Assembly: GCF_033958435.1 (NCBI RefSeq)
Contig: NC_134145.1
Span: 36,855,501 to 36,919,500, forward strand
DNA: 64,000 nucleotides
Direction of reading: 5' to 3'
Source of the DNA: Carettochelys insculpta
Lineage: Eukaryota > Chordata > Testudines > Carettochelyidae
Every line of letters begins with the position of its first letter. Position 1 is the first letter of the stretch. A program made the position numbers and the translations under genes. This document shows, one piece after another, positions 13,190 through 26,104 of the stretch. Below the pieces are notes generated by a model, which worked only from the letters and a program-made list of their open reading frames with translations, was not told the origin of the DNA and made no database searches.

Positions 13190-16100
13190 AGAAGCAGCTC
13201 CACTCTGCTTAAATTCCCTGTCCTCCTCTAAGCTTGAATTTGTGGTTTAAATTTCTTAAATCTGGTATGTTTGGCCAGATTTACAGTTGTAAATGAACTT
13301 TTCTACCAGTTGAACAAATGAAACACAAAATCAGCTTTATCCCAAGTATAAGCAAGAGCTGGATTTAAAGTGATAAATTTACACCAATAGTCTAAGGAAA
13401 GATTGTAAATCCAAACATGGAAAAGTCAGAAAACACAGAGTTAAGGTTATATTTTAAGAAAAAAAATCTCTAAAACCACTTGCAAGTAAAGAAACATACA
13501 GTTAAAAAGCCTCAGACAAGCTAAACTATGCCTTTGTATTTTTGTTTCATCACTTCAGATAGGGTTGTGGCTGTCACAGTGTGGCGATACACACATAGAA
13601 GCTTTAAATTAAAGGTTTTTTTATTAAAAAGTTGAATCAGTTCTTTAAGTAAAAAATGGAACTCAGCTGTGAAGCAGAATCACTATAATTAGACACAGGG
13701 TCACCAATACTGCCATTAGTGAGGCTGTCCAATACTTTCCACATAAGTCTGTTTTCAGAAGGTTATAAGTCTTCAGCCCAAATGGTCAATGTTTGGCAAC
13801 TTTCCATAGAGGGTGTTTCCCTGAGAATGATTTACTTTTTGAAAAATATCAGTCAAAAATTAACCATTACTGTGAATGAAGCTCGGGAAAAATATGTTGA
13901 TTTTCCCATGTTAACAGATGTCAGAGAAAAAGTGGTCAGAATTTTTTAGAACCCCATACGTGGAGCAGCACTTGAAATCTGGTGGGGGTGTGGCCTTCGT
14001 GTTAGGAAATTCATTCCCTAATTGGCCCTACCATAAATCTCTAAAAAAACCAAAGCTTGTTTATAGTCAGTAGAGACATCTTGGATTCTGGCAGTTCGAT
14101 CTCCAATGATTCCTTTCTCACTCACACCGTTCTTTCCTTCTTAAAATGATTTATTAGGCAAGATGAATAAAAGACATACTTGGCCTCCCAAAGGGAGCAC
14201 CTATATACCTAATTTTAATGAAGCGAGCCTTATTGCGTTAACCAAAAGACACCATGTTTCCACTCAGCCCCTAACTTTTTATGCAATCTGCTCTCACACT
14301 GGCATCTCGTACTCCTATATCATATATTTCAGATGTACATCTCGGCCTGATAAAGTTCTCAGTTTTCCAAGAAATTAACGAAGGTTTTTATTATCACCAA
14401 ACATGTATGACAGAGAAGAATATCTATAAAATTCTGTTCCAATAAGCATTCTTTATTATTCTTGAATGCTCTACTCCTCTTCAACATGTCTTTTTTTTGG
14501 ACAGGAGAAGAGATCAAAAACCTATGCACAAAATCTCTTTTATTTTATGTCACTGTGCAAATTGTCTTACAAGCTTTTCTCTTATTAAAATACTTCCTTA
14601 AAAGATAACATTAACACAGCAGTTTTCATAACTGTCAAATTTAGTCTTCCCTAGACGTAAGATGTGCATCTGCATTCAGTTGTACATGTTCAACCCATTT
14701 GTTTACATCAGATTGTGATAAACAGGTTTAAATACTGATAATTTTGCTGTCAATCCATCAGCATTAAACAATGAGTTAGATATAAACTGTAGTAAAATTC
14801 AATAGCATACTACTGCTTACTCCAACTCGAGAACATTACTTCTTATACAAATAGTATATTAAAATTCATTCTAACTCAACCACCAGAATAATACTTTAGC
14901 AGAAAGCCATCGGTACCTAAAGAGTTACTCATTGTATACTTTAAGGGCTTAAATCTGAGAGATGCAACTCCCAACAAAGTTGTGGGTGCTCTGCAGGTGC
15001 TCTGCATTGCTCAAGGTCAGGCCATTAGTGATTAGCACATTAGTAAATACTTTTGAGGCTTATATTTTTACAGGATTTCTCACTCTTTTGCTGGCAAAGG
15101 CTTTTTATGGTGGCAGCTTTGTTACTTCCTGTTGTGTAGTTCAATAGAGTACATTTTTAGGTGGCTGATTTTTGTTTGTTTGTTATGTATGTTGATGGAG
15201 ATAAGTGTTTTAATTACTTTTTTAATGTCTGTGCTTTTGTATTTTTTTCTTCTCCCCCTTTTATTTCCTGCTGCTGAGATTACTGCCTCATCTCCACAGC
15301 AGGTGGCTCTTTCAAATTTGTTTTCTTTGTAAGCCTGGTAGATTTATTTTGTAATATAACTGCTTCTTTTTACTGTTTTTTATTAATGATTTCTTTACTC
15401 TGGGACAGGGTACACTTGCACAGTCCTGAAGAGTAATTCCCTAATGATAGCTAAGGGCTGTGTTAATGAAAAAAACAGAAAGTGGGGAGGAGCGAAGGGA
15501 AATCACCACAAGACACCTGGGCTAGAGGGACTACTTAGATAAGGCTGCGGTGGGGAGTTCTCCCCCTCACCCCTGCTTCATTCCAGATGGGAATGCAGTG
15601 CACAAGCAGCCTCAGAGGAGTCCCTCGTGGAGCGGAGCTTGAGCACCTCAGCATGTATAGCAGATGGGACACTACTTCTTAACCTGCATCCCTAGCTCTT
15701 CACATTAATGCTGAACTGTAGCACATTTACATTGGCCGCACTGAAGCCTGTTGTGTGGCAGCTGCTATTTGAAACCAGCAAATCCAGGGTGATGCACCAA
15801 TGGATGGAGGCACAGGTGAGGAGGTGGCTGGATGCGTGGAGAGCAATGGGGCCTCTGAAAAGTGTGTGCACAGGTCAAAGGAGGTCCCCTGGGATGCACG
15901 TATGTGCCTTGCAGGCATGTACAGATATGTGTGCATGATGGCGTGGTGCTGCTCAAACACAAGGATGGTGGCCCCCAAGGTACAGGGGGTTTAGGGAGAA
16001 TTTTCCTTTTTATTCCTAATCAATTTTAGCCATTGTCATACTATCAGCAACCATGGCCATTACTTCCAAACACATGACAATGTAATCTGTCCACTTACTG

Positions 16101-18215
16101 TTTTCTCCTTTATTTTTTGTCTCGACTAAACAAACTGTCAGGGTTTTAAAAAAATAAATACAATAAAAATGAAAAAAAAGCTTCCTACTATTTAGTGCAT
16201 CACAGACAAGCTCTTCTGACCAAAATAGCCTTTGTTTCATACCCTTGATTATCATTCTCCTTAACCCCACAGCCAAAGTCCAAACTTTCTTTCCCAGCTT
16301 CACTGCAATTTTGCACAATTTGAATACCATTTAACATTTTGGTTGTACAGCTTTCCCTGCCTCCTTATGCACAGGGAAGCAGAGGAAAAGTCACTGACCC
16401 CTACTTTGTTCCTCTTCCAATTGTGGGTGCCCTCCATCGCTAGCTATTTAGAAAGGGAACATAGGCACATGCTCAGACTGCAGCTAATTCAACAGTACTC
16501 AAGCACCATACTTAAAGTCAAACTACGTTTAAGGTGCTTCTTGAATCAGTTCCCTTCTTGGTATGGTGATGAAGAATTAGCAGGTCTAATCTGAGGATGA
16601 CTACATCAGGCAATTATGCAGGATACAATTTTTTTGTACCTTGATCAATTTCATCAGAAAGTTTGCCAAGGTACAGAGCTAGAACTTTACACATTGTCTA
16701 AATGGAAATTACCATTGGACAATGTTTCCCTGAAGAGTCAACAGTATTTTTCCATCAACAGTAGTTGGTTTGCTCAGTATTAGCAATTTTGTTGTAGTAA
16801 ACCCATATTAATTATTATATAAAATATAGGAAATTATCATGTCAAATGCCCCTGAAATGGAGTAATTTTTACATTTTAATCTTCAAAAAAAAAAAAAGCT
16901 GCTAAGGTCTAAATGGCTCTTTCTTAAAGTTCCTCCCCCCTCCACACACAAACACTTAAATCTGAAGGGGCACAACTGTTGGGTTAACATCTTCTTAAAC
17001 CCAAGTCAACGTGCATATGAAGCAGAATATGTGAAAGAAAATGTCATACAATCATTAATAAAAACTAGTGTAGACTTACTTTTAAAACACTAAGCAGCTA
17101 AGTTAAATAACACTACGTGGGTTGGGGGCTCACTCTTTCAAAGGCTGCATTAATACTGCAATCTGATTTTTAAATTGTGTAATTCACAAGAGTAGCAGAA
17201 ACCATCATCCATCTTAAACCAGAAACTTGCACCCAGGCTACTTTGAATTCGCAAGAGCAGGACAGAAGTGGCAACAGATTTGAATCCCCTAAGCAAAATC
17301 TCTCCCTACAATTTTGTTTCTGGACTAGATCTAAATCTCAGGGAAGCTTCTTGTTCACCTTCAGTTAAGATGTGGCCAAAATTTCACAGGAACAGACTTC
17401 TTGGAAACTAGAGGTGGGTGGAGCAAGCAATGTGTGGATCTCAGCTATGTTTATGTTACAGCTTGGAACTAAAGTTAATCAGAGCACAAGTTTAGTTTCA
17501 GATTAAACAACACTGAATTCTCATGAGCTGTCATAGAAATTTGGCACACAATGCTAATAATCTAAGAAAAACTTGATCTCACTAGAGATCCTCTGTTGTG
17601 GGCTGATATGTCACAAAGACAGCTCATAACTTTTAAGCATCAAAGTCTAAAACTATCCCTCCCCCCAAGTCCTAATTTGGCTTCAAATACACCCATAAAT
17701 CTAACCTGGCCTCCACAGCCCACCACTAGCTTTGGAAAATTCTTTTTTTGAGATGGTGGGAGGAGGTGTTAATTCCGCAGCTGTCAATATATTGGACTTG
17801 GTTCTACAGCTGAAACTTTGCCTGAACAACAACAGTGTGTGAATTAAGGAAACTTAAAAAATAACGCTGGAGGGCAACAGAATCGGCCAAGAATTTCAAA
17901 AATGCATAGGGGATCTTGAATACTTTCATTTGTGGGCACTGGCACTTCAGAAGGTCCTGATTTTCAAGAAGCATTGAGTACACGCCCTCTAAAAATCAGG
18001 AACTTTAAAGGGCTAATGTTCAACATGCTAGCCAGTAGGACATGTGGCTATTTGGCCAGTTGAATATGACTTGTTGGCTTGCACAATAACTATATTTTCA
18101 GAATAATGTGGCTTGTTTATTGTAGATGTAGCCACTTTCACATGGCTTTAAAGTGTCTTGAGCCTGACCTTCCAAAGAACTGAAGCACTCAGGATCATGA
18201 GACATTCTATAATAG
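13190..18215. other. No gene or classifiable repeat seen
   Basis: This AT-rich stretch has no recognisable protein motif and no intact transposon ends that I can see. Open frames at 13719, 14962 and 15708 show no domain. Confidence 0.5.
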
Positions 18216-18252
18216 AAAGTTACTCACCTTGTGCAGTAACTGAGTTTCTTCA
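18216..18252. repeat. Possible DIRS-like outer end
   Basis: This stretch resembles the left outer end of the two DIRS elements at 32.0 and 35.7 kb, sharing AGTTACTCACCT, then GCAGTAAC and TTCTTC. Similarity stops after about 37 bases. It may be the outer edge of the older DIRS relic at 19.9-21.5 kb, with the sequence between replaced, or a different family with similar ends. Confidence 0.35.
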
Positions 18253-18559
18253 CAAAGATTAGCTGTCTTGATGCCTTGCACTTGCAGTTCGAGATTTGTG
18301 CTAGCAATGCCCTGGCTGGCTGTACACATGTGGGCCACCTCACACAGCTCCACAGGGTCAAGGGCCTACACAGGGCAGGGGGCTGGGAGGTGGGAAGTAC
18401 TAGGGTACCAGTGGTGATGAGAGTTACAGGAACAATGTGCTTGTCGGTGGCGGGGGGTGGGGTGCTGGTGCTCTGCAGGCTGCTCTGGCCTTCAGCATTC
18501 CCCCTTGGAGCGAATCCTGTGGCAGGGGGCAACACTCGGGGGGCATCCCCCAGCCTGCT

Positions 18560-19660
18560 GCTACCACCCCCACCAAATCTGCAGGTTCTCCAGGTCATCT
18601 GTGCTTGGGGTAGTGTCCATCCTGTCGTACATCCTGTCGGAAGTGGGCAGTGTTCCACAAGCTGACCCTGGCCTCCAGATGCCCCCACTCACCCACCCAG
18701 CTCTGGTCTTTGGGGGCTACCCCTACATCTGGTGGCCCCCTCCATCCAAAAGCTTGTTTGGTGGGGCACTCCAGGGCCTGGCCAGGCTCTGGGAGCTGCC
18801 CCCACCAATGATCCCCAGTGCCGCATGTGGCCTACAGGCTGTCTGGAGGGGACCAGGCTATGGGGGCTGACCTTCCTTGTTGTAGCCCCTACCCCAGCTT
18901 GTAGGCTGTTTAAGTGGGAGCAAAGCTGTTGCCCCCTTCTGTGGCCCCCATTCAGCCTGCAGGCTGTGGAAGGAGACTCTTGGAGCTGCCCCTAGCCTAC
19001 AGCAGGCTCCCCGTCTTCCACAATCTGCAGGCTGTTTGGGGGGGATCTGGGGGGCTCTGGAGGCTGCCCCCCTCCAGCTGCCCCCCCACGGTCTGAAGGA
19101 TCTCTGGGTAGGCCAGGCTCAGGGGGTTGCCTTGTCTCCAACTTTCTCCCCACACTCCAGCAGCCTCTCTGCAGCCTGCAGGCTGTACAGGTAGGGTCAA
19201 ATTCCTGGGGCTGTCTCTGGCCTCCAGTTCCCCCATGGTCTTCAGGGTGTTTAATGGGGAGCCATGCTCTGGGGAGCTGCTCCCTCTCCACCTGCCCCAT
19301 CCCCAATGTCTGCAGGCTGTCTGTGGTGGGGGCAGGCTCCACAAGCTGCCGCCTCCAGACGCCTCCCATTCAGAGGTGGAAAAAGTACCCCAAAAGTTAC
19401 TTGAGTAACAGTGCAGCTGCTTTTGGAGGGGGGAATGAACTTAAATACAAGTCACCAGTGTCCCTCTGGGAAACTACTTGCATAAAAGCACATGTGCACA
19501 CATGTAAAGTCTTGATTGTACTCAAGTATCCAGAAGTGAAAGCAGCTGAACTTTTACTCACATAACTTTTTGGGTACTTTTTCCACCTCTGTCCCCAAAG
19601 CCTGCAGGCTGTCTGGAGAGGAACAGGCTCCAAGGGGCTAACCCTTATGTGGCATGTTGC
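18560..19660. repeat. GC-rich minisatellite, unit about 68 bp
   Basis: A degenerate unit beginning CTGCAGGCTGT recurs about every 65-80 bp, for example near 18831, 18958, 19026, 19175, 19311 and 19601. Each unit continues with GGAG, then GGCTCC or GGAGCTGCC, then a C-rich tract. The open frames across it on both strands are by-products of the repeat. A small transposon (19371-19591) interrupts the array. Confidence 0.7.
19371..19591. mobile_element. hAT-like MITE, 221 bp, inside the minisatellite
   Basis: The ends are CAGAGGTGGAAAAAGTACC and its exact complement, followed by further inverted words (GTTACTTGAGTAA type; AGCAGCT and its complement). CAGAGGTGG is a common hAT end. The flanking octamers (CTCCCATT and TCCCCAAA) do not match convincingly, so the target duplication has decayed or been lost. 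Confidence 0.65.
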
Positions 19661-19869
19661 ACTTGAGAAGAGAGTGCCCACGTGGCATATAGCAGGTGCG
19701 GAGCCAGGACTGTGGGTGCCTCATATGGACCCTGGCTTCTCTGGCTATGTAAATTGTGGCAGCCATATGGCCCAGGAGCTATAGACATCTCCTTGTGGAT
19801 ATTTCAGGGTTGTCTACAATGGTATCAATTAGTGTGGATAGAGTGAGAAATCATTGCTGAGGTAGACTG

Positions 19870-21545
19870 GCCTGTGCTATAAATCAGTTGAGCTAGGCCC
19901 CTATGTACTCCAGCAGTTGGACAGGCACAAAGTGGGATTTTTGGAAGCCCAGTTGGTAAAATGGTTAATTATATGATGTGTTGCCTGAAGTGCTACTGGC
20001 TGGATTTGGGCATGTATGAGGCAGTTGTCCAGGTATGTGAAAATAATGACTCCGAGCTGCAAAGGTGAGCTGCGGCAACTGCTAGTACTTGGAAGAACAC
20101 CTTTGAGGCTTTCAATAAACCAAAGGGAAGGAATCTGCATTGGTAGTGCTGATGGCATAGGGTAAAACACAGAAATCTTCTGTGTGCAGGATGAATAATG
20201 AAATGAAATTAACAGCTTAAAGGTTGAGGGACAAGAGTCAATCTCCTTTCTCTAGTGCCAGAATTATGGCTGAGAGGGTTACCGTTTTGAAATGTTGGGT
20301 CCATACAAACTTGTTGCACTTATAGGCTACGTCTACACATGAAGCCTACATCGAAGTAGCTTATTTCAATGTAGTAACATCGAAATAGGCTATTTCGATG
20401 AATAACGTCTACACATCCTTCAGGGCTGGCAACGTCGACGTTCAACATCGACGTTGCGCAGCACCACATCGAAATAGGCGCTGCGAGGGAACATCTACAC
20501 GCCAAAGTAGCACACATCGAAATAAGGGTGCCAGGCACAGCTGCAGACAGGGTCACAGGGCGGACTCAACAGCAAGCCGCTCCCTTAAAGGGCCCCTCCC
20601 AGACACACTTGCACTAAACAGCACAAGAGGCACAGAGCCGACAACTGGTTGCAGACACTGTGCATGCAGCATGGATCCCCAGCTGCCGCAGCAGCAGCCA
20701 GAAGCCCTGGGCTAAGGGCTGCTGCACACGGTGACCATAGAGCCCCGCAGGGGCTGGAGAGAGAGCATCTCTCAACCCCTCAGCTGATGGCCGCCATGGC
20801 GGACCCCGCTATTTCGATGTTGCGGGACGCGTATCGGCTACACATGCCCTACTTCGATGTTCAACTTTGAAGTAGGGAGCTATTCCCATCCCCTCATGGG
20901 GTTAGCGGCTTCAACGTCTCGCCGCCTAACGTCGATGTTCACATTGAAATAGCGCCGAACACGTGTAGCCGTGACGGGCGCTATTTCGAAGTTAGTGCCA
21001 CTACTTCGAAGTAGTGTGCACGTGTAGACACGGCTATATAGATCCAGACTGGGTCCTCCCCTCCCTTGTTCTTTCTCATTCTGGGCAAGAAAACAATGGG
21101 AATAGAACCCATTGGTGGTGATGCCATTGCAGACTGTAACAGGATGTTAGGCTGTTCCCCAAAAGATGTTGGAGTGGGATAGAGGTTTGAAGTTGACAAA
21201 CGGAGAATACTTGTGTCTTTGACCAACTTTTCAGTAACAATGGCAAGGACGGAGATCTGGAAGGCTTATCTGCGACTATTTGCTACCTTGGAAGTGGTGT
21301 TACTGACATTGAGAGTAGGGCACTGCCTGGAACTTTGGGTTATAAAATTTTCCCTGTTTTGTTTTGTTTTTTCCACCTGTTGGCGGGTATGTAGATGCTG
21401 AGAGGTTTCAAGTGGCTCATAAATCCTTAAAGGTATGTAAAGACCCATCCATAGCCTTGGCAAACAGTTTTTGTCCCTTGAAAGACAAATCTTCCACCCC
21501 AGCCTGAACCAAGTACAGGCTTGATGGGTCACTTTCCAACCTCTG
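19870..21545 (-). pseudogene. Old DIRS relic: gag 3' end and reverse transcriptase
   Basis: Read on the minus strand this is a third, much older DIRS copy. From high to low coordinates: a gag C-terminal segment (about 21480-21370, with DLSFKGQKLFAKA matching the DLPFDKIKLFAES segment of the 35.7-kb element); the start of RT (about 21120-21036, FLP..KNKGG); then after a MITE insertion RT motif A (about 20310-20215, FKTVTLSAIILALEKGDW); and motif C (about 20040, YLDN in place of YLDD). It is full of stops and indels. RNase H and the recombinase are missing. Confidence 0.7.
20325..21035. mobile_element. PIF/Harbinger-type element, 711 bp, TSD ATA, inside DIRS RT
   Basis: The left end is GGCTACGTCTACAC and the right end is the complement of AGCCGTGTCTACAC. 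ATA flanks both sides (20322-20324 and 21036-21038). DIRS reverse-transcriptase sequence continues on both sides, which independently confirms the insertion borders. The GC-rich core has a short plus-strand frame starting near 20671 (MDPQLPQQQ). This may be the start of a Harbinger ORF with the rest deleted, since the relic at 52.3 kb has a similar MDPHQQ start. Confidence 0.8.
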
Positions 21546-21569
21546 TTGTCTGAATACTAGAACCAGGAT

Positions 21570-21725
21570 GCTTGAGAGGCTCGTCTTTGAAGCCCTTTTC
21601 GCTTATGACTGAGCGCTTATGGCACACAAGAAATCTGATCTCCAGCTTATCGTCAACAACTTTGCTGAAGCCACTCACCTCTCTGGTTTGACCGTCAGCC
21701 TAGGAAAGACTGAGGTACTGTCATT
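21570..21725 (+). pseudogene. LINE reverse-transcriptase scrap
   Basis: The plus-strand frame reads AHKKSDLQLIVNNFAEA followed by LSGLTVSLGKTEVL. This matches the segment just after the [FY]ADD catalytic motif in the LINE class seen at 43-44 kb, whose equivalent string is FGLTISLKKT. The catalytic region itself is degraded and contains a stop. Only about 150 bp is recognisable. Confidence 0.55.
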
Positions 21726-22466
21726 TATATGTGGGATGTGCTATTTCACATTTCAGGGTCCTCTACTAGCCAACCTTCTCCTGTGGTTCACTATACGAGG
21801 CATAAGTGAGGGAAGCACAAAAGCAGTAAAATCAGTATTTCAGCTCCAATGAGCCTGAACCAAACACTCCAAAAGGAGCCACATCCACATCCCTATGGAA
21901 GGAAGAACACTGGATGTGATACCAAGTCTCAATATGTGTGGGTGAAATTAAAGTATACAAGATGAGGGCAGGGTGGGGTTCAGGAAGCAGGAGTATAGAA
22001 AAAAGGAAAAAAATACCAGCAGAAAGTCAAACTTTTTTATCATGTGTCGATCTACTTCAAATGCATCTTTCCCAATGTATGGGGATCCATACTGGCACAC
22101 AACTGATCTAAGTGAATGGGAATCTTCATCAGGAACAATCAAATGTGGGCATTAAAGATACCCTTCTTCTTGTAAAGTATTGATATGGCAAAATTTGACC
22201 AAAATCTTTAAAAATTGGATCAATAAAATCCAAGTACAGTAAATGTTCTAGGAGATGAGAAAAATCAATGGAAGCCTCTGGGAAACACATTCACACAGAA
22301 AGAAGTTTTACACAAAAAGCCACATGTATTTAGTTGGCATTGGAAAGAAACATTATTAACATCAATGCTCTTCACCGTGCGGAGAAGCAAAGGCTAAAAG
22401 TCAATAGTTGCCACTCTATATTAGTGACATTTATTATGAATGGTAGTATTTTGGAACAATATTATT

Positions 22467-22549
22467 GGTCAGGCCCTCAGCAGGTGTAAATCGACAACGC
22501 TCCCTTAAGTATGTAACAACACCAATTTATACCAGCTGAAGGCCTGACC
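22467..22549. repeat. Short palindromic repeat, 83 bp
   Basis: The sequence starts GGTCAGGCCCTCAGCAGGTG and ends with the near complement of that string, so it folds into a single long hairpin. It resembles a palindromic interspersed repeat common in reptile genomes that carries a CAGCTGGTGTAAAT motif. A partial relative may lie near 8550-8620. Confidence 0.55.
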
Positions 22550-24566
22550 CTATACTTGTAATACAATATTCATATGTCACCAGATTAACATTGTAAGCAT
22601 TCCAAGGACAAAATGTATTGATATTCATAATAATCTTTAATTCTGTATTTCTCTAAAAGTCACTGCAATTGAATAATTGAGAATAGCAAAGGAAAAAAAA
22701 ATCCCTATATTTTGTAACATTGAGTTTAGCTCCACTTGGATTCTGATTTTTCTGTCTGATTTATATAGTGTTGTAAAAAACTATATTCATAGGAAGACCG
22801 TGTAAGCAGTAGGACAGATTATCTATGGCTTTGCACCTTGTATAGTCAATTACGTTTGTGCAAAGTATTTCTAAAATGCTAACAGCCTGATAAAAGAATC
22901 AGGCCCTCTAAATAGGGATTGACAGTATGGCTTCTTGACCTGCTCCCAACTTATTCCTATTTTTACATGTTTGAATTGGCATTTGACTTAGTGAAATATG
23001 GGGCATTTCTGGACTTACTTTCTCAAATGGGACAGCAATATTTAAACGTATGCTGAACTTGAGCTACAAAAGTGAGATATTTTTAAGTGCAACTACATAC
23101 ACTAGAACCTTATATCTGAAATGTAATACAGAGAGCAAATAGGGTTTTTTTTCTTCTAGCTCTTTGGAAACCTAGTAAAATGTACAATACTGCTGTTTAC
23201 CTTAAATCTTGAGGATATTAATATATGAATTATGTCCACTTGAAAAAAAAAAGCATACTCTAGAGCAGGGTTTTTTTTGTGGTGGTACAAGCCAGCACAT
23301 CCTCACAAGGCTTCCCACAGCTGGGGCTGCTGGTGGGGCTCAGCAGCTGCCATGGCACTGCCAGAGCCCCAGTGGGGCCAAAGCAGCACAGGAGCTGGGA
23401 GCCAGACACCCTGCTCGCCCCGCAGCAACAGGGGTTGGGAGCTACCCTGAGGCTGGCAGCCAGATCCCCTGTGCCCTGCAGCAGAGAGGGGTTGGGAGCT
23501 GGAGCTCCCGCTTGCCCTGCAGCAGCAGGAGCCGGGGGCTGGACCCACCCCCACCACCCCTCCAGCAGCCAAATCTGTGGGAACCCAGCGAGGGGTGGAG
23601 GGCAGGCGAAGAGTCATACTGCTCCTCTTTTTTATTTATGTACTTATTTTTTCAAAAAATGCACTGCTGTAGAGACAAGCTAGGTAATCATTTACATGTT
23701 ATTCCACCTATGCTGTATTTCCAAATTTAGTTAAAACCATGTAACCATCTCTACATATACTAAAAATGATGCCTTGCAAAGAGAGTTCCAAGCACTATTA
23801 ATTTGTCTGCAGCTGAGCTCCAGGAATGAAAGCCTATGAGTGCATTTTGATGAAAGGGTAATAATTAAAATCTCTCCCACCCCTTCTTCTACAGCTCAGC
23901 ATTTGACCTATGATAAAACAACCTATCAAATTTCAATTCATTATTTTTACCTGAAGGGCTTTGCCATCTCACAGGAAAATATATCTCCTTTTGTCAGATT
24001 TAAACTATACCTGTCCCAACTGCTATGAGGGCTCATAGCTCTCATCCTTCAAAAATTGCCAAATAGCATCAAGCCACATAACCTCTCCAGCCCCCAATGA
24101 CCTCTGCAATCAATAATATTTGTAACCTGTAAGAGCAGTTAAGTAGAACAGAAGCCATGCACTGTGCTCGTTAACCACATTGAGCCTGTTCCCTTGTGTA
24201 TCTTGTGATCAATTTTAATCTTTGGACTAAGAATAAAAGAATGCAGACCCCTGTTTCTAAATTCGTCTCAAAAGGATGTTATAGATTGTATGTCCACAGG
24301 GAAAACAAAAAAGATTTAATTCAACCAGCAGTTCAAGGAAAGAATATATCTAAACTATTATTCCTTCTCATTACCCTCAATGCTGTCTGGATCATCAGTT
24401 GAACAATACTAAACACAGAAAAATACATACACAATGGGTTAAAAAAAAGGGTAAATTATTCATGACAGTGGTATCCAGTGACGGCACTATAGGTAAGTTT
24501 GTGTCAGTATTTCTATGATAGTCACTTTGTGAACAGGATTATAAATACACTGCTAGCATTCACTGA
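22550..24566. other. No gene; GC-rich patch at 23.25-23.62 kb
   Basis: This is AT-rich background apart from a GC-rich patch at about 23253-23620 that is full of CAGCAG, GGGAGC and CCCCAC words. The patch is open in several frames on both strands. That is expected from its composition, and no domain is recognisable. It may be the core of a decayed transposon. Confidence 0.45.
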
Positions 24567-24887
24567 GGCTGTTTCTACACATGCCACTTTCTCCGAAACT
24601 GGCATGCTAATAAACAGCCCGAAATATGCTAATAAGACATGGATGCAAATTCTCCATGCCTCACTAGCATAAAGGGGCCTCTGGAAGGAGGACTTCTTTC
24701 TGGAAAACCCTACGAGTGCCATGCTTCTACATGCCGTTTTGGAGTCCGGAACACCGTCTTCCAGACTCCAAACCACATGACCTTATGCTAATGAAGCATC
24801 AGGAATTTACATATGCACCTCATTAGCATATTTGGGCTGTTTATTAGCATGCCACTTTTAGAGAAAGTGGCATGTGTAGAAACAGCC
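24567..24887. mobile_element. PIF/Harbinger-type MITE, TSD TGA
   Basis: The ends are GGCTGTTTCTACACATGCC and its complement, with TGA on both flanks (24564-24566 and 24888-24890). The arms continue inward through GCATGCTAATAAACAGCCC and its complement. The copy at 57297-57743 is a close relative. Confidence 0.8.
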
Positions 24888-25578
24888 TGAGTGTGGAAAA
24901 GTACACTATACAGTAAATAAACAAACACCCCAAATTACACATATTAGTCCATCATTTTTAAATTAAACAATCTAGTTTCAGATGTTGTTGGCACTTATAA
25001 CCTCAAAATGGTTCTGTTTAAAAGAAAATAAATTTGTCAGCCAATTAGTCCAAAACATGGACAACTGTCTCTGAATGCAGGACATCAGACAAGTGACTCT
25101 GGAAAATTATGATTACATTGAATGTGTTGTATGGATCTGTAAAGGAAATACTTCATATGCTACCAGAGTTATAACTATATATATTAGAGGATGTGCTCTA
25201 ATGACTCCTTAATTGTTACAAACCTTTGCATCACCTGTTAAAGCTTTGCATGTAAATTTACTTTGTTTTTCACCTTTTTAAAGTAGCATTACAAAGGTTC
25301 TCTTCAATATGTTTTGTCCCTAACGTCTTGTGTCAACGTAGAGAAATTGCATACGTAATCATTATATATGCCAGGGGAGTAAAACGCTGGCATTAACACA
25401 GGATTTATTTTCCCACCTTGTCACATGCTAGGTATCAGTTTGTGTAACATGGTCACAAATGTGACATTCCCATAACAATGTAGTGGGGGCCACTAAGGCC
25501 CTGGTTGAAGAAAGTATCTTTAGAATATGTTCTATGTGGTTTTTTTTTTAAATTGCGGCCTGAGGAAGGAATATTACA

Positions 25579-26104
25579 CAGGTTGAACCTCCAATCCAGC
25601 ACCTTCAGGAACAGACCGGTGCCAAATGAGAGAATTTGCCAGACCACAGATCAATATTGTTTAGCATGGTGGTTTCCAACCTCTCCACTAGTGCAGACCC
25701 CCCAATCATCCCCCGCAAGCCATTCGCAGACCCCCCTTAAAGCCAATTCTAGCCACTATGTACATTTCATTAAATAAAAAAGGAAACCACGAAATAGATA
25801 TTTGGACAGCAACTAATAACATTATTAGAAGATATGTAATTTAAAAGAAATGATTGATTGGAACTTTGCAATTTATTTAAAACTTATTTTTCTATTGTCA
25901 TTTTTACTTATCTATTATTTTTTTCAAGGACCCCCTGCAACCAGCATAGAAAACTGAAAGCCAGGGCTGGTGGCTGTAAACAAACTTTATGGGACTATGG
26001 GAAACTTGGCCACACCATGATAAATGGTTGTCCAGCTAACAAAAATCATGCTGGATTATGGATGTTGCCAGATGAGAGAGTGCTGACTAGAAAGGTCCAA
26101 GATG
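25579..26104. mobile_element. TA-target element (GGTTGAACCTC ends) with a nested repeat
   Basis: The left end is CAGGTTGAACCTCCAATCC and the right end is the complement of CATCTTGGACCTTTCTAG, followed by TA. The outer parts match the compact copy at 31225-31531. Between about 25660 and 25960 sits another sequence with GTGGTTTCCAACCTCT and GCAGACCCCCC words typical of a hAT family, probably a nested insertion. Confidence 0.6.

Noticed and set aside
18224..19408. Several long GC-rich open frames on both strands as a proline-rich gene
   Set aside because: They come from the minisatellite, which is open in many frames because of its composition.
23209..23730. 173-codon frame as a host exon
   Set aside because: GC-rich low-complexity sequence, open in several frames on both strands, with no domain and no clear splice sites.
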